Source: Allolobophora icterica
Lineage: Eukaryota > Annelida > Clitellata > Crassiclitellata > Lumbricidae
Length of the DNA stretch: 64,000 nucleotides
Direction: 5' to 3'
NCBI GenBank assembly: GCA_963556255.1
Contig: OY744612.1
Location: 22,285,532 to 22,349,531 of the forward strand
Position 1 is the stretch's first letter, and every line of letters begins with the position of its first letter. Below the pieces are notes generated by a model. It did not search any database, was not told the DNA's origin, and worked only from the letters and a program-made list of their open reading frames with translations. Made by a program: the position numbers and the translations under genes. Shown here piece after piece: positions 63,118 through 64,000 of this stretch.

Positions 63118-63884
63118 CAGACTTTGAACCTCAAGACCAAGACTTTGAACCTCAAAACTAAGACCAACACTTTGAACCTCAAGACCAAGACCAAGACTAA
63201 GACTTCGACCTCAAGACCAAAACCACAACCCCAAAGAATCACAATCATATCCAGACTTCATTACTAAAAAACAGACAACTTGTTATTTTAATGAAAACAA
63301 GAATGGTTTATTTTATTGAAGCAAAACAACTCTAAACGCAGACTGCAGAGAATTCCCAATTCATATATACAAAAGTCCTTCATGTGAAATGTTATTCCAG
63401 ATGCCTGTTGCATTTTGTAAAAACCTATTCGTCCAGAATTTCCTGACCAACACATCACGTGTCATAAAAATTCAGCCATGTGAAAGAATACGTTCTACGA
63501 TCCTTAAGTCGCTGGCACAAATAGCAGCTTTTCAAGCACTGGATGTAAATGTACAAAACGTGAGTCTTTTTTACAATCCTCCCATGGTTTATTTGAAACA
63601 AGTCTCGGCAGTAAAGCCTCATTCACCAGTTGTGCAAATACTTAAGCAATTGTATTAGTAATTATTTGATAAATTATTAAAATTCTTGCTTTTTGTTAAT
63701 GATTGTTCATACTGACAGTCAAGTCTTGGTCTTGATCTTGCAAGTCTTGGTCTTGCAAGACCAAGACCAAGACTTTGAACCTCAAGACCAAGACTCTTGG
63801 TCTCAAGACCAAGACTTTTACAAACAAACTAGAGTGCACTCAAGACCAAGACCCCAAGACCTTGATCTCAAGGATAACAAGACT
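63118..63884. mobile_element. Inverted, diverged relative of the GGTCTT-repeat hAT element
   Basis: Carries (CAAGAC)n-type arrays at about 63,125-63,230 and 63,735-63,860. The right end aggataacaagact is the complement of the 54,368 terminus (AGTCTTGTTGTC), and interior blocks such as gcaattgtattagtaattat match the 54-55 kb element in reverse. The left end is degenerate and no TSD is resolved. Confidence 0.7.
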
Positions 63885-64000
63885 AAATTTATGCATCTGT
63901 GCCAAACAGTTGACTAAATTTATAATTAATTATTAAATACTTTTACTTTTTATACACTTACATGTATATTAATTCGTATTTCTTGAATTTATGACATTCA
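63885..64000. other. Window end, AT-rich, nothing recognised
   Basis: About 115 bp of AT-rich sequence without a feature I can name. Confidence 0.5.

Overview
The window is nuclear DNA of an animal, most likely a marine bilaterian invertebrate. Spliced genes have short exons and long introns. The introns are crowded with microsatellites and small DNA transposons, and the recognisable proteins are an ether-a-go-go (EAG) potassium channel, a lectin-CUB-sushi membrane protein and a neuropeptide F/Y-type GPCR. The phylum cannot be fixed from sequence alone; the lectin-CUB-sushi combination makes me favour a lophotrochozoan, or less likely an invertebrate deuterostome. No bacterial or organellar signature was seen.

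Layout. 1-7,985 is a tandem satellite of roughly 165-195 bp monomers with a higher-order period. 8,941-16,621 (+) holds a six-exon gene that I assembled from matching splice phases: signal peptide, SUEL/galactose-binding lectin domain, CUB-like domain, sushi-like module, one transmembrane helix and a cytoplasmic tail. The joined frame is exactly 1,320 nt. 17,670-47,244 (-) holds nine exons of an EAG (Kv10, KCNH1/5-type) channel, from the PAS domain to the C-terminal coiled coil. The first coding exon was not found. Its introns contain an intact non-autonomous LTR retrotransposon, an LTR remnant, a Helitron-like element with a hairpin array, an L2-like LINE 3' end, a 677-bp pure TG tract and several MITEs. 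47.3-57.4 kb is intergenic and dominated by hAT-like MITEs, many with readable 8-bp target-site duplications. 57.4-58.5 kb is a short satellite interrupted by a LINE whose frameshifted reverse transcriptase runs to 59.9 kb. 61,708-62,820 (+) is the 7TM exon of the GPCR, directly downstream of Harbinger-like MITEs.

The three host genes do not form an operon or a common pathway; each is an independent cell-surface or signalling gene. The most distinctive points are the lectin-CUB-sushi receptor with its unusual splice sites, the LTR element whose only ORF starts at its primer-binding site, two related MITEs both sitting inside microsatellites, and nested and inverted transposon pairs. All domain assignments are by eye from motifs and remembered family patterns; no search was run.
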